Shown here piece by piece: positions 25,361 through 37,396 of a DNA stretch of 64,000 nucleotides. A program made the translations under genes and the position numbers. The notes under the pieces were generated by a model. That model was given only the letters and a program-made list of their open reading frames with translations, ran no database searches and was not told where the DNA came from. The stretch lies in NCBI GenBank assembly GCA_905183005.1, contig CAJJDO010000088.1, positions 1 through 64,000 on the forward strand, in the 5' to 3' direction. Origin of the DNA: Paramecium pentaurelia. Taxonomy: Eukaryota; Ciliophora; Oligohymenophorea; Peniculida; Parameciidae. Numbering within the stretch: position 1 is the stretch's first letter; each line of letters begins with the position of its first letter.

Positions 25361-27596
25361 TCAAATAATAGTATTAACAACTTTTTCAATAAATCTTTTT
25401 GCATATTCTGAAGGACTTTAAGCTGAAGTATCTAGATCTATTTTTACATTAATGGCTTTTTTTGTAACCTATTCAATTTTTTTTTCAGCATTCCATTCTT
25501 AAAGATAATCAATAATTGCAATATGGTAATATACTCCTTTTTCTTTTATGGATGGTATACAACTCAATTATGAATTAAATAACTTGGAAATCTAATACTA
25601 ATTATTTATATCCATTTAAAGGTTATTTTAAGAGAAAGTTGACCAATTCATCTTAATTATAAGTAATGAATAATCCATTAGATTCAATTCTGAAAAGAAT
25701 TTAGAATCTTTAATTAAATTATCTTTTAGTAGATCTTTAATATTTTCAGGAATGAATAATTTGCCTTCTTCTTCTTTAAAATCAATATCTTTAAGAGTAG
25801 TCTTTGTCAAATCTTTCTTAAGATCATATTGTTTCAAGACTTTTCTTTAATACTCGGATCCTTTTAGGTCATATGTTCTGATTACATTAGATGATGGAAT
25901 TTAGAGAGCATTTCTCATAACTATAAATATTTGAGACTCTTAACCCTATAATTAAGGTAAAATAATACATTTTGTAACACAAACTTAAAGATTCCATAAA
26001 TTGGGGAGATTAGAGATTCATTTCTACTTAGATGAAAGAAATAGCTTCCTAAATTTTTTTTAATTACTAAAAGTTCTTATTCACTAATTGTTTTTATTAA
26101 TAATTTATTATCGAATGTAAAAAAGAAGAATGCTCCTCCCTTTCCACCATCTGGACCTGTAAAAGAATTGATTTACTCTTAATTAGCTATTGGATTAAAA
26201 GAATCTGAATAATTATTCACCTTACAATCTTTTTTTCTCAACTTTAGAAAAACTTTTGGAGCATAAATGATCATAGTAGAAGCCATTAACCTTAGTTCAA
26301 TATCTAGGTCTTACTCAGGTGGAATAATGAATTAACTTTCTTCATTGATTTCCTCCTAAGTTATTTTCTCATCCTATTCTAAAGTCTATTAGGATTCATT
26401 ATGAATTATTTGATTATTTATTTTGTATTTTTTTAAAAATAAATAGTTTACTTTTGAATTATTTTCTGTATAATCATCCTATTAGAATATTTATTATATG
26501 CTATAAACAATAGTGTTAACCTTATCTAATAGCAAAGTTTTAGCAATAACTACTAAATTCTATTCTTCAGGTACTAAAATAAATTTATCAGATATATATA
26601 TACATAAAGAAATGCCAATTGATGATTTGGATGAAAATTGCTTCCAAATTAGCAAGATTTATCGTTTTATAGTTGGATCTCTAAGTCTTAAGATAGATAA
26701 TACAAAAGGAGTGCATAATTTAGCAGAATTTTCAATTGTAATGAATATTAATAACCATCCTTTTTGAAATTTTGTGCAATTAAGTCCAACTAAGATATAA
26801 CTTATTGCTTGAGTTAATTATATAAAAAATTAAGCTGTTATATATTAAGAATAATATCGAGTTACTTTTCCTATCAAATTTAAATATCTTTGATTCTCAG
26901 GAACAGCCTTCTTTATATATAACATTGTATAAACTGACATGAAAGTGTTTATAAAAACTAAAACCAACCCAGCAAAATTAAATCCAGGATTATACTTTAA
27001 ACTACATGTGCCAAATAATGACAATCCATTGTAATGAAAAAATTTTGCTATCAACGTTACAGAAATCATCGTAAACAATGCAATAGAATGAAGTATGAGA
27101 GGTAATTTTTTTCTTGCCAAAAATTATTCCTTCAGAGTTATTCTAACATAAAGGCAGAATATAAGATTGTAAGTGACATCACCAGTCCCAGCAAATATGC
27201 TTACCACTGAATTGAGCTAGCAAAATAATTCATCACTTAATGGACTAATCTCATTTATCATAAAGTATATGCTTGTACTCAACCAATGAATACATAAGAG
27301 GGCCTCACAAAAAGAAATAAAAAATATGATATCTCCAGGCATTTTCCAAGTCTTCGGATAAATAATAAAACTTAGCATTATAATCAATGTTAAAATGAAG
27401 GCTATTATTGCTAAGAATAACTAAATTACATACGAATTATGAGAAAAAAGTATTTGTCTAGAGTTTATAATTTTATCGCATAAGATAGTTCTTCATCACT
27501 TAAATCTGCATTGCAATCAACTACATCTGAATCACTATATATTCCTTTAACTTGAGTGATTATCAAAAGAATTAAGGCAGTATTTATCATATGCAT
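25361..27596 (-). CDS. Seven-TM receptor fused to phosphatidylinositol phosphate kinase (GPCR-PIPK)
   Basis: ATG at 27596; introns 27411-27433 and 25946-25968 (23 nt each) leave 730 codons (729 aa). The N-terminus is signal-peptide-like (MINTALILLIITQVKG) with a short Cys-containing ectodomain. Seven hydrophobic segments follow between residues ~48 and 300, with PKTWKMPGDIIFF after TM1. The C-terminal half is a PIP kinase: GGKGGAFFFFTFDNKLLIKT (~478), SYFFHLSRNESLISPIYGIF, FIVMRNAL, YDLKGS (~560), LNLMDYSLL (~624) and YHIAIIDYLQ...KKIEQVTKK...EYAKRF at the end. This domain order is known as GPCR-PIPK (RpkA in Dictyostelium; also oomycetes). It should couple an external signal directly to phosphoinositide production at a membrane. 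The key ATP-site lysine and DLKGS/MDYSL motifs are present, so it is probably active. Confidence 0.9.
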
Positions 27597-30077
27597 TTTC
27601 TGTAGAATTATATATTCAATAATATAATAAAATTATTTTAATAAAAGAGACATTATGGAATAATAAAATATAGAAACTATTAAACTATTCCAATAGTTAA
27701 AACAAGAATACATTTGATATTTTATCAATTTAATATTTTTCTATTTAATGCATAAATTTTTAAAGAATAAAATTGAAAATCTTTTATTTCTCCAAAAAAT
27801 TTAAGTTAAAAAAGATTATATGATAGGAATGAAAATATTCATTCTCTGTGTTGTTTTATTGTATAGTATTAAAATCACTTATTGTTTTTTAGTTTATGTT
27901 TATTTTCCCCATATATTACATAATAGAAAGGAGAATTAAATTACATATAGGAATAACTTAAACGATATTTAAGGTACATTATTGAGAAAATTTAATTTTA
28001 TATATTAAAAAATATATGAACACATTATTTCAAAAAATTTAACCATTTTAGATAATCTATAGTAATATATAGATTAATTTTAATGATTATATATTTAAAA
28101 TTATATTAAAAAATTAATTAAATCAATTTATATTGATTTCAAAGAGTGCCCCTTAATAACCTACGCATTTACTTTCACAATATCTTTTTACAATAACAAT
28201 AGATTATATTATCAAAGATGATGTTGAGAGACAAAGCAATTAAAAAAACACTCTATATCAGGTACATTGATTAAATAAACAAAAATGATTGCCTTATTTT
28301 TAGATAATTAAAAATATTCTTTAGAAACAAATATCTATTTGTGAGCGGTTAAGTTAATTCCTTTAAACAAAAGCTTACCAAATATTTCAAGTTTCATTTA
28401 ATTCATTGAATTTTTATAAAATTTTTAAGAATGGTTTAATGTTAAAGCATATCCTGATGATTTAATGTTTAGAGTTAAACAAACAAACATTAAACATTTT
28501 TTAAAATACTTGAGATGATAGCTAAGAAATGGAAACTTATTGTGGATCTCCTTCATAATATTAATAATATAGATGATATAGATAAATTTGATTGATCATC
28601 ATCATCACATAATACAATTATTTATTAAATATAAATAAAAAAAAGAAATTCTACTATGATATATAATTTTAAAGATGAATAATAAATACTCAAGATAATT
28701 AATCATTTGATTGATTATTTTCTGCTATAAATATTAATTATTAATCTTTCGTGGTTATAATAAAAAATCTCATAATATCTTAATATTTAAAAACAAAATT
28801 ATTGTCAATCTCTAAAACCTCTTTTTAGGAAATTATTCAATAGCAATCCGCAAAATAATTCATGTTAATGGCTGCCTTTTTATATGGCTTATAAAATTCT
28901 CTCTTTAATAATTAGAAATTAATTCAGCAAAGCACTTTGTTAAAAAAAATGAGTATTTTCGATTTAACAAACCATATAAAAATAAATGAAAGAAATTAAA
29001 TTAAATAATCGGAATAATGGGTTAAATTTCTTGTTTTCAAGCAAACGAGCTAACAGAGTTCAATGTATTGTTAATTGGCCCATCTGGATCAGGAAAGACA
29101 AGACTTGTTACAGAAAAAACTTTAGGANTATAGATTAATTTTAATGATTATATATTTAAAATTATATTAAAAAATTAATTAAATCAATTTATATTGATTT
29201 CAAAGAGTGCCCCTTAATAACCTACGCATTTACTTTCACAATATCTTTTTACAATAACAATAGATTATATTATCAAAGATGATGTTGAGAGACAAAGCAA
29301 TTAAAAAAACACTCTATATCAGGTACATTGATTAAATAAACAAAAATGATTGCCTTATTTTTAGATAATTAAAAATATTCTTTAGAAACAAATATCTATT
29401 TGTGAGCGGTTAAGTTAATTCCTTTAAACAAAAGCTTACCAAATATTTCAAGTTTCATTTAATTCATTGAATTTTTATAAAATTTTTAAGAATGGTTTAA
29501 TGTTAAAGCATATCCTGATGATTTAATGTTTAGAGTTAAACAAACAAACATTAAACATTTTTTAAAATACTTGAGATGATAGCTAAGAAATGGAAACTTA
29601 TTGTGGATCTCCTTCATAATATTAATAATATAGATGATATAGATAAATTTGATTGATCATCATCATCACATAATACAATTATTTATTAAATATAAATAAA
29701 AAAAAGAAATTCTACTATGATATATAATTTTAAAGATGAATAATAAATACTCAAGATAATTAATCATTTGATTGATTATTTTCTGCTATAAATATTAATT
29801 ATTAATCTTTCGTGGTTATAATAAAAAATCTCATAATATCTTAATATTTAAAAACAAAATTATTGTCAATCTCTAAAACCTCTTTTTAGGAAATTATTCA
29901 ATAGCAATCCGCAAAATAATTCATGTTAATGGCTGCCTTTTTATATGGCTTATAAAATTCTCTCTTTAATAATTAGAAATTAATTCAGCAAAGCACTTTG
30001 TTAAAAAAAATGAGTATTTTCGATTTAACAAACCATATAAAAATAAATGAAAGAAATTAAATTAAATAATCGGAATA
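27597..30077. other. Intergenic region inflated by an assembly duplication
   Basis: The real intergenic distance is about 1.4 kb: 28068-29127 and 29129-30188 are the same sequence separated by one N. No convincing gene lies here. An 88-codon frame at 27820-28086 starts with a hydrophobic peptide but has no other support. Confidence 0.6.
28068..29127. repeat. 1060-bp exact duplicate abutting N (assembly artefact)
   Basis: This segment is repeated base for base, as far as I compared, at 29129-30188. The only thing between the copies is the N at 29128. The pattern is what a scaffolder produces when two contigs overlap but are not merged. The copy includes the first 111 bp of the P-loop gene (29017-29127), cut off at the N. 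Confidence 0.9.
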
Positions 30078-30551
30078 ATGGGTTAAATTTCTTGTTTTCA
30101 AGCAAACGAGCTAACAGAGTTCAATGTATTGTTAATTGGCCCATCTGGATCAGGAAAGACAAGACTTGTTACAGAAAAAACTTTAGGACCTACAATTAGT
30201 AATGAAAAATATAAATTTATAGAATTAGAAAAGCACTTAATAAAATTGAATGAAACTCACGGGTTGAATTTTTATGACACACCTGGGATTCTTAGTTTAT
30301 TCAAATAATGTCTTAATTAAGATATTTTACAAAGTGTTGATATCATTGCATGTTTTCCAAATTCAGAACAATACAAAAATTATATTAAGGAATTGCTACA
30401 AAATAATACAAAATTATTCAAATAGATTCCATTTTATGATATTCCAGGAGATTTAGAATCAAAAGAGATAAGTAATAAGATTTATTTGTTTATTTTATCA
30501 TAAAGTAAAAGAAAATCAAAAAAACCAAGTTATAATTAAGAAATTGTATGA
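30078..30551 (+). CDS. Small P-loop GTPase-like protein, likely N-acylated
   Basis: A single exon of 158 codons (157 aa). The N-terminus MGQISCF fits N-myristoylation at Gly2 with palmitoylation at Cys6. A Walker A/G1 motif GPSGSGKT lies at ~24-31 and a DTPG (G3-like) motif at ~72-75, followed by a predicted strand SVDIIACFPNSEQY in which the usual G4 NKxD is not seen. The C-terminus is basic (SQSKRKSKK). It resembles AIG1/Arf-like GTPases in layout but is short, and base specificity is unclear. The frame stays open in the ciliate code to TGA at 30549-30551, 45 bp before the stop of the convergent threonine dehydratase gene. A truncated duplicate at 29017 is an assembly artefact. Confidence 0.7.
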
Positions 30552-30596
30552 TTTTGATTAATTCTTGTTTATGTTTATTATATAAATGATTATCAA

Positions 30597-31332
30597 TCAT
30601 TTTTTTACAATAATCTTTTGTGGATCAACATTAGATCCACATAATACAATCAGACATGAAAGACGCCCTATTGGATAGTTCATAAAGCCAGCATAAGCTA
30701 ATGCTGCAGCTCCTTCAACAATAAGTTTGTGTTCATTCAATAGTTTTAGTTAAGCATCAAGAATTTGATCCTCCTTTACTAAAATCCAATCATCAACCAG
30801 ATGTTTACAAATTTCAATAGTGATAGCATTTTCTTCGACTCCACCAGATGTTCCATCTGATAAAGTATCAAGTAATTTGTAGTCGTCTTTGTTACGCAAG
30901 ATCTAATTTTATTAGTAATATTACATGGTACATGGCTGCATTATTTCTAGGTTAAACTCCAATAATTTTAGTGCCTTTATTTTTTAGATATTTAAAATAT
31001 AAAGCAATTCCTCCAATCAAACCACCACCTCCACATGAAACAAAAATAAAATCTAGTTCTTCATTTAAAGCATTAAAACTACATAAAAATATAGTATTAC
31101 TATTAATCTAATTCTTCTCCAATAGTGCAACTACCCAAAATCATATTTATATCATTATAAGGGGAGGCATAAAAGCTATTATGCTCTTCAGCATATTATC
31201 GAGCTCTTTTTTCACTTTCGATACAATCTTAACCTGCATAAATAATGGGACATGTAATTTCTTTTAATTTATCTTTGTTTACATTTTCAGGTACAAATAT
31301 TATTAAATTGGATTTGTTAAGTTCTTCTTAAG

Positions 31333-31365
<33 letters not shown>

Positions 31366-31786
31366 TTTGCAAAAAATCAGGTTAAGGGGTAGGAGTATTA
31401 TATTCATCCTATTTAATTTATTAGAACTATTTTTCTTGTTGTTGCAGGATTTCACTCTAATTCTTTGTTTCCTCTTAACAACTTTTGTAAGCATAAAAAC
31501 ATGCTTTTGCAAAATTACCTGTACTTGCAACTACAATTTATTGGTTGGGTTGATCTTAAAAGTATAGAAAAGCTCCTCTAATTTTAAAACTTCCAGAAGT
31601 TTAATGGCTCTCAAGTTTTAGATATGTTCTATCTTTGATTTTCAGAATTGGTGTATTGATAATTGGAGATAAATCTGATTTAAGAATCTGATTGGCAATT
31701 GGAAATTTCTTTTTAATTTTTTTAAGGAATTCTTATGAGATTGTATCTATAATGGGTTTTCTAGAGGTTGAGCAATCTAATCCCAT
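30597..31786 (-). CDS. PLP-dependent threonine dehydratase / serine racemase family enzyme
   Basis: ATG at 31784-31786; introns 31079-31100 and 30903-30924 (22 nt each); 382 codons (381 aa). Fold-type II PLP motifs are clear: ESHQTSGSFKIRGA with the Schiff-base Lys at 68, ASTGNFAKA, the glycine loop SCGGGGLIGGIA, DTLSDGTSGGVEENA and LCGSNVD. The expected reaction is deamination of threonine or serine, or serine racemisation; motifs do not separate these. Oddly, about 50 residues after ASTGNFAKA form a Gln-rich insert with eight consecutive glutamines encoded by a TAA run. The ATG lies 28 bp from the divergent gene at 31815. Confidence 0.9.
31335..31365. repeat. Trinucleotide (TTA/TAA) microsatellite inside coding sequence
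   Basis: About ten ATT/TAT units on the plus strand read as consecutive TAA codons on the minus strand. In this code they give a glutamine tract in the dehydratase gene. Such a tract would be a run of stops in the standard code. Confidence 0.9.
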
Positions 31787-31814
31787 ATTTAATTTATATA
31801 TTAATAATAAAATT

Positions 31815-32300
31815 ATGAGTGAAGAAGAATAAATGGATGGGAAATTTGATTATTTAAAAGCTAAATATGTTTTTAGATTCCCTTTTACAGTCACTGCATT
31901 AAAATGGGGATTTGGTTTAGGTACATTTTTTGGAATTCATTAATATATAAAATCAAGAGATGGAATGGCAAGTATGAGATGGTTTATTTGGGGTAATGTT
32001 TTAACAACGTTACCTATTTGGGGATTCTTTATGATGAAATATTCATTTTATAGTAGTGCATTAAGAAAATTTGAATCTGAACAATCAAGATAATATGAAA
32101 TTTAAGGCTTAACAAGAGTTTATTTGGCTAATAAGATGGGAATAGATCCAGAATGTAGTGATGATGATCTTTTGAAGTAAAATTTATGTTAATGATTTAG
32201 AGAATATTAGAAAAAGAGTGAAAAAATAAAAGAGAAGTATAATCTATTGGATGAATTGTTAGTGGGAGTTGACTTTTCTTAATTTGAGTTTCCTAAGTGA
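31815..32300 (+). CDS. Small two-TM protein, unknown
   Basis: One intron (32177-32200, 24 nt) leaves 154 codons (153 aa). Two hydrophobic segments follow each other (TALKWGFGLGTFFGIHQYI at ~25-44 and FIWGNVLTTLPIWGFFMM at ~55-73), then a charged helical tail (LRKFESEQSRQYE; KKSEKIKEKY). The hairpin with a charged C-terminal helix recalls small mitochondrial inner-membrane assembly factors such as Cox20, but the similarity is only in layout. It is divergent from the dehydratase gene with 28 bp between start codons. Confidence 0.7.
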
Positions 32301-32482
32301 ATTATTAAATTTTATAATTGGTTTAGAAGCACTATAAACTAATTAAAATCATATTATTAAAATGAATAATTTATTAAAATATTGCATATGTTTTATAATC
32401 ATTGCGTATTTTTACTATTTAAAAAGCATTCTTGTAAATTAATATGCCATACATTTATTATTTTATTTAAATTAATACCTGC

Positions 32483-33816
32483 ATGGAAGGAATTTTAAGT
32501 TAAGCTAAACATTATGTTGGAACTATCCATCAAGCTGCTAAATATTATACAGTTGACAATATTTACATCCTTAGTGGGTATAGAATCAACTATTCTTCTC
32601 CTTGGTTAGTACTAAAGTCTCTCTTTTAGAAACATAATGAACTTATCAATGTTTGGACTCATGTAATAGGATCATTTCTGACCTTACTATTAATTATTTA
32701 TATTGCTAGTTATCATTATGATCATAGACAAAGATTAGAATAAGACATTGATCAAATATTTAGTTTTAATTCAACACAATGTCCTAATTCAATTAGCAAC
32801 TAAAACATCCTAGCAGATAAACAAAAATATGAAGAAATTTTTAATAAAATAGATCATTTCTAAAATTCAATGCTTACCTCTGAGACTTACAAAGAGATTG
32901 TTCATTTAATGAAAATTACTATTGAAATACTCAATTTTGAAGAAGTAACAGAATATGCAATAGTATTCTAAAATAAATTTAATTTATTTAAGGATAAAAT
33001 AATTTAAGAAGTAAAGATCATTTAATAATTATAAGATTGACAGTGAACAATTTGATTGGGTTGAAATATATAAGCATGACTATTCACACACATCTATTTT
33101 GAAATAAGAACAATTTCTAAGGAACAATTCTGATCCTTATCATGTTTCAAGATGGCCTATTGTTGTATTTTTGATAAGTGGATTGATGTGTATGGCAGGT
33201 TCAGCATTATTCCACCTTTTTTATTAAATGAGCGAAGCAGCCAATAAATATCTTATGAGGGTTGATTATGGAGGTATCTCTCTACTTATTTTGGGCTCAT
33301 GCTTCCCTCCATTTTATTATGGGTTTTATTGTGATGCATTTTTGAGATACTTTTATCTCATTACTGTTGGATCAGCTTGTTTGGCTGCTTACATTGTTTC
33401 TATTTTTGATTTTATTCATACTGAAAAGTGGAGAAAAATAAAAGGATTAATGTATGGATCTTTAGGATTATTTGCAGGTGTTCCAGCTGTCCATCTTTAT
33501 TTACGAGAGTATGAATTATTAATAATCTTAAATAGATTTTACAGAGAGGATATTTCAGATTATTTACCATTCAAACACTCATTTCTATTTTATGTTTTAA
33601 TGGGATCAAGTTATTTATTTGGTTTAGCTTTGTATACATTAAGAATTCCTGAGAGATTTATGCCAGGCAAATTTGATATATTTGTAATTATCATATTTAT
33701 TTTAGGGTCATAGTCATTAATGGTGGCATTGTTTTGTTTTTTTAGGAGTCTTTTTTCATTATTTTGGTTCTATTTATAACATGGGAGATAGAAAATTTAC
33801 ATTTTGTCTAATATGA
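32483..33816 (+). CDS. PAQR (adiponectin/progestin receptor-like) membrane protein
   Basis: Introns 33011-33035 (25 nt) and 33684-33705 (22 nt) leave 429 codons (428 aa). Family hallmarks are present: NELINVWTHVIGS before TM1, SALFHLFYQMSE (~232), RVDYGGISLLILGSCFPP and GHSHQWWH near the C-terminus. The three His and one Asp that bind zinc in this seven-TM hydrolase-like family are thus all visible. A ~130-residue hydrophilic insert after the first TM is longer than in animal members. Other TM segments (FLRYFYLITVGSACLAAYIV, FLFYVLMGSSYLFGLALYT) are clear. Members act as ceramidase-like receptors or lipid sensors; the ligand here is unknown. Confidence 0.9.
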
Positions 33817-34553
33817 ATTATTTATATATTTTTATTATAATAGTATTAATCAATTCTTAAATTTTTACAGTAAACACAATAAATAATATATCTATTCTTT
33901 ATTTTTTATAAATCTTATTAATTTATTAGACTTATTTATTTTTCTAAAATGCAAATTAAAATTATTATTAACCTAAGCATTTTTAAGATGATATTTATTT
34001 GTTTTTTGTATTTCTTCAATGATTTTATAAATGATCAGGAATATATATATAAACAACATAGGTTTATTCTTGAATCTAAACTTAAACTTTTTATTTTGAA
34101 TTATTTCTTGATTATTAATAAAAAATGCGCTATTTTTTCTTAAAAAGTTTGAAATAATTTTGGATTAATCAAAATTAACATTAAAAACAGCTCCAAATAA
34201 TATTGTATTGTATCTTTCTTAAATTTTATAATCTGATTTTTGTAATCCAATCATAATTATCCATAAACCCATAAATTAAGACTTTTTATTTTAGATAAAA
34301 GCGTCCCATTGAATTTACAAAAACTCGTATTACCAATATCACTAAAAGTTCAGAATATTCTAAGAGAAAAAAAAAAGTTTGAAAACTTTTTTATGGTTTT
34401 AGGGAGAAATTGCTATCAGCTATAAAAAATATTGTGGATAATCGACAAAAATAAAGGAAAGAAATTATATAGAAACCCAAAAAACTATCAAAATATAATA
34501 TCCTTATAAAAAAAATAGAAATCCAATTTTTTTCTATAAATTTAGAATTTTGA
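33817..34553. other. Intergenic between convergent genes, nothing seen
   Basis: About 740 bp of AT-rich DNA after the PAQR gene. A hydrophobic open frame at 33949-34143 lacks any supporting feature. Confidence 0.5.
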
Positions 34554-35785
34554 TCAGTATTGAAATTATTTCGAACTAGGAGTTATGTTTGAAAATGTCA
34601 TTTCTCCAGTACTTAGTCTTTATTAATTAATTTTTGATATTCCTTATAAGACTCTCTATGCATTTTCTTTACCATTAGATCTTCCTCGTCTTTAAATTTC
34701 AGCATTCATCACAAATATCTAATTTTCCAAATTATTAATTATTATTTTATACTCTGCCACTTATTATGACAACACATTAGCTTATTATTAAATGTCTTCT
34801 TAATAACTAAAAAGTAATAGATAATAAAATTATACTTCTATCCTAATAAATCTAATTGATTTTATAATTGAAGATTTTCAGAGTATAATGATTATGCTTG
34901 ATTTTGAACATCATTTATTTAGATTTCTAATTAATGTATGATTTCATCTTTATTTTCCAATTATTATTCAAATTCTTCTTATAACTCTTATTTTTCTTAA
35001 GTGAATTATTCTACTAAATCTGATAATTATCTCTAAAAATTTTACTCAATTTCTTATTCTTTTTTACTTAATTAATCAAATAAATAATTATTTTAATCTT
35101 TAATTTCATTCATCTAATGTTATAATTCTTAATAAATAGATAACTTTGATTCTTTTGAAGTCTTATTTTATAATTAATCAATTAATTATTATTATTCTTA
35201 TTCTTTGATGAAAACTTATAATTTGTATTCTTAAAATTATTATTATAATGATTCTTATTCTTTATTCAATTTTTATAACAATCTTTTTGTTTCATCTAAT
35301 TAATTATCATACATTTCATTTTATTGTATTAAATTTTCATTTTATAATTATAACTCTTCTATTTATTATTCTAAATGATGTGTCTATTATAAGGAATCAT
35401 GATTTTCTTGATAACTATGTTACATAATATTGTTCTCTAATTTTTATTATATATCTTTCTTCTCATTCAATAATTTAGAAATAGTGCATTATTATTATGC
35501 CAAAAGATTTTGATACTGTTCAAATTTCATTTCATAGTAATACTTATCAGCATATGCTTAAGATAATCTCTAAATCTCATTTTCTTATAAACAAATAGAT
35601 TTTTGAACTTCTGGATCTTTACTTAGATAAACACTTTATTCATTAGTTTCTTAATCATTATAAATAGTGCTGTTGTCATCAATATTTGTAAACTAAGAGG
35701 TTTTCTGGAATTATAATTGATGCTCTTCAATTTAACTTTAATCAATAGCTTTATTTTCATAGGAATGTGTTTTATCAGTCAACAT
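34554..35785 (-). CDS. Long coiled-coil protein
   Basis: One intron (34807-34835, 29 nt) leaves 401 codons (400 aa). ATG at 35783-35785, TGA at 34554-34556. After ~75 polar residues almost the whole protein is a Gln/Glu-rich coiled coil (RLSQAYADKYYYEMKFEQY, HHLEQQIEELQLQNENL, QFTQEKQELQEEFEQQLE). The end is less helical (RLSTGEMTFSNITPSS). An alternative last exon frame would end at 34598 with a more typical coiled-coil tail, but no GT/AG intron supports it. Divergent to SF-assemblin, 152 bp apart. Likely a cytoskeletal or basal-body component, by context only. Confidence 0.75.
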
Positions 35786-35937
35786 TAACGAATTTATTTT
35801 ATTAATTAAATATAAATTAAATGAAACAAATAGAAATGTTATGAATCATATTATTGTTAGGAGTTGATTGAATTATTTAGATATATAAATACATGTAAAT
35901 TATCATATTTTATATACAAATAAAAATTATTAAAATA

Positions 35938-36785
35938 ATGTCTGAGAATATCTAAAATAGAGTGTCATCAATCTTTGAAAAATTAAATAACATATCAACT
36001 AGTGTTTAGGATGAGTAATTATTAAATTAATGTTTTAGAAAGAACAATCGTTTTCATGCAATAAGTTAATTGATCATGGCATTTGAAGCATAATTGCAAC
36101 ATTAATCTGATTAAAAAGAAGAGAAGTTCACTTATATTGCTGCCAAAGTCAGACAGATAACAGAATTTTTAGAATAAGAATAAGAGAAGTATTTTGAATA
36201 ATAATACATTAAGTCGCGAAAGATAAGAAACAGAAACATTCAAATTGATTACAGACTTGGAAAGACATGCAAGAAGATTGATTGAATAAAACTCTAAAGA
36301 GAGAGTAGAATAAGAAAAAAAGATTGTGTATTCAATTGGATAATAAATTGAGTCCTTATAATAAGATGTTATTAAGGAAGGATTAGTAATAAATGTATTA
36401 ATTTAGGCATAATCAACATCTCATGAATATATTGATTCATATTTAAATGAAGATTTACCAAAAATAGCAGATGAATTGTAAAATGAGATTACAGAAAGAA
36501 AAGATGTAGAGGAAAAGATATATCATTAATTTGTTGAATAATTGAATGATTTAAGATAATTATTTGAAAAGTAATTATAATAAATATATTATTTATAGAG
36601 AAAAAAAAGAAAGAGAAATAAAAGAGGAAGAAATAGTAGAAAGTTTAAGAGAGATCTCAAATAGAATCTAAGAATAATTAAAAAAGACAAGAGGAGAAAG
36701 GGAAAAGACAGAAGAAACATTAGTGACATTAGTTGAAAAAGTTATTGAAAAACTAAAAAGAGAAATGTTAGAAATGAATTTATGA
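35938..36785 (+). CDS. SF-assemblin (striated fibre protein)
   Basis: Introns 36189-36222 (34 nt, AAG end) and 36571-36598 (28 nt) leave 262 codons (261 aa). The central part matches the SF-assemblin family: FTYIAAKVRQITEFLEQ, ETFKLITDLERHARRLIEQ, REISNRIQEQLKKTRGERE and KLKREMLEMNL at the C-terminus, all in continuous alpha-helical heptad structure after a short non-helical head with SSIFEKLNNIS. SF-assemblins build the striated rootlets of basal bodies (kinetodesmal fibres in Paramecium). Length is close to the family norm. The first intron is longer than most here and is the weakest part of the model. Confidence 0.85.
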
Positions 36786-37396
36786 ATAAAATATAAATCA
36801 TAATATATTTTATAAATTAAAATGGAAAAAATATAATATTTTATCACACATTTTTTAAATTAAAGAATAAAATATTTGATTGTAATTGTAATAGTGTCAA
36901 AAATTTGACTTCCATCAATACATTACTGATTTCTGTGTTGAACAATAACATTTCTCACTGCTTAATCAATTATCCTATATATTTTTATCATTTGATTTTG
37001 AAAGGGGAGAATAATTTATTGAATTTAAGTATTTTATTTTAATAAATAATATTAAATGGTCATCTGAAAGTTCAAGTGAAGAATAATATATGATATTTTT
37101 ATTAAATCTATTTTACCACAAAAGAGATTAATTTATTTGATTTCTCTTTTATTTAATATAATCATTTTATTATATTTGATATAAAATAGTCTAATTGAGA
37201 ATAAATTTTCTACTTTTAGTATAATTTTAATATTTAGTATTATATTGATGAAGTTAATAACATGAAATAATTAATGTTTAATTTAGGAATTGCTTTTTTG
37301 AAATCTCATAATTTTTAATACATTTATAAATAGACAGTTAATTACTATAATTGAAAAACTGAGTTGCTTTATTCTAATGAAATTTTAATATTAAAA
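36786..37396. other. Intergenic, nothing seen
   Basis: About 610 bp of AT-rich DNA between two plus-strand coiled-coil genes. Confidence 0.5.

Noticed and set aside
25628..25837. A stand-alone 69-aa kinase-like frame.
   Set aside because: It is an internal piece of the receptor-PIPK gene, bounded by TAA/TAG codons that are glutamine in this code.
27820..28086. An 88-codon plus-strand frame that starts with a hydrophobic, signal-like peptide.
   Set aside because: No motif, no homologous pattern and weak coding character; it also runs into the duplicated assembly segment.
33228..33713. A stand-alone 161-aa membrane protein.
   Set aside because: It is the middle exon of the PAQR gene; the flanking exons are joined by 25-nt and 22-nt introns and carry the conserved His motifs.
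34554..34650. Alternative C-terminus of the coiled-coil gene in another frame (ending at 34598).
   Set aside because: It reads well as protein, but no GT/AG intron or frame arithmetic joins it to the upstream exon; the chosen frame closes exactly at 34554.
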